In this document: positions 6,211 through 6,249 of the stretch, in pieces | How positions within the stretch are numbered: the stretch's first letter is position 1 | Layout: the number at the start of each line of letters is the position of its first letter | From: an uncultured Coriobacteriaceae bacterium | Lineage (GTDB): Bacteria; Actinomycetota; Coriobacteriia; Coriobacteriales; QAMH01 | Assembly (NCBI GenBank): GCA_902783175.1 | Contig: CACZQA010000102.1 | Coordinates: 1 to 6,249 of the forward strand | Reading direction: 5' to 3' | DNA: 6,249 nt | Made by a program: the position numbers and the translations under genes | Notes under the pieces: model-generated | What the model saw: the letters and a program-made list of their open reading frames with translations, nothing else | The model's database searches: none | Told to the model about the DNA's origin: nothing

Positions 6211-6249
6211 GGCGCAGATTTCACGTCTCTTCTCGCCCGATTATCTCCA

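Overview
The window looks like ordinary chromosomal DNA of a high-GC Gram-positive bacterium. High GC, GTG as well as ATG starts, and the gene set (argH end, a long U32 protein, tyrS with KMSKS, a LysR regulator) suggest an actinobacterium, most likely of the class Coriobacteriia (Eggerthellaceae/Slackia-like). That placement is a judgement from protein style, not a database result. All genes supported here lie on the plus strand. I saw no tRNA, rRNA, CRISPR array, transposase or other sign of a mobile element.

Left part (1-2762): the C-terminal half of argininosuccinate lyase (argH), entering the window at its KKNPD signature, ends at 546. A possible terminator overlaps its stop codon. Fifty bases further on comes a long U32-family protein with a DUF3656 domain and two cysteine clusters, probably an RlhA-like RNA hydroxylation enzyme rather than a true protease.

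Middle (2763-4564): tyrosyl-tRNA synthetase (tyrS, KMSKS class with a C-terminal S4 domain) starts 86 bases after the U32 gene. A small cytoplasmic TPR-like protein follows. The U32 gene and tyrS may be linked through translation and RNA modification. The TPR gene ends in a strong intrinsic terminator, the best-supported RNA signal in the window.

Right part (4565-6249): a LysR-type regulator is followed by a 161-base gap that can fold extensively. Next is a small protein with two membrane segments and no recognised family. The last 206 bases hold no supported gene but contain a long inverted repeat and a palindromic site that resembles one upstream of the membrane-protein gene.

No clear new system was found. 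The points most worth a second look are: the four-segment alternative folding around 4581-4637 between the TPR and LysR genes; the shared GCGTCAAAT-N3-ATTTG motif on both sides of the membrane-protein gene; the folded spacer after the LysR gene; and the unassigned LysR regulator/membrane-protein pair.
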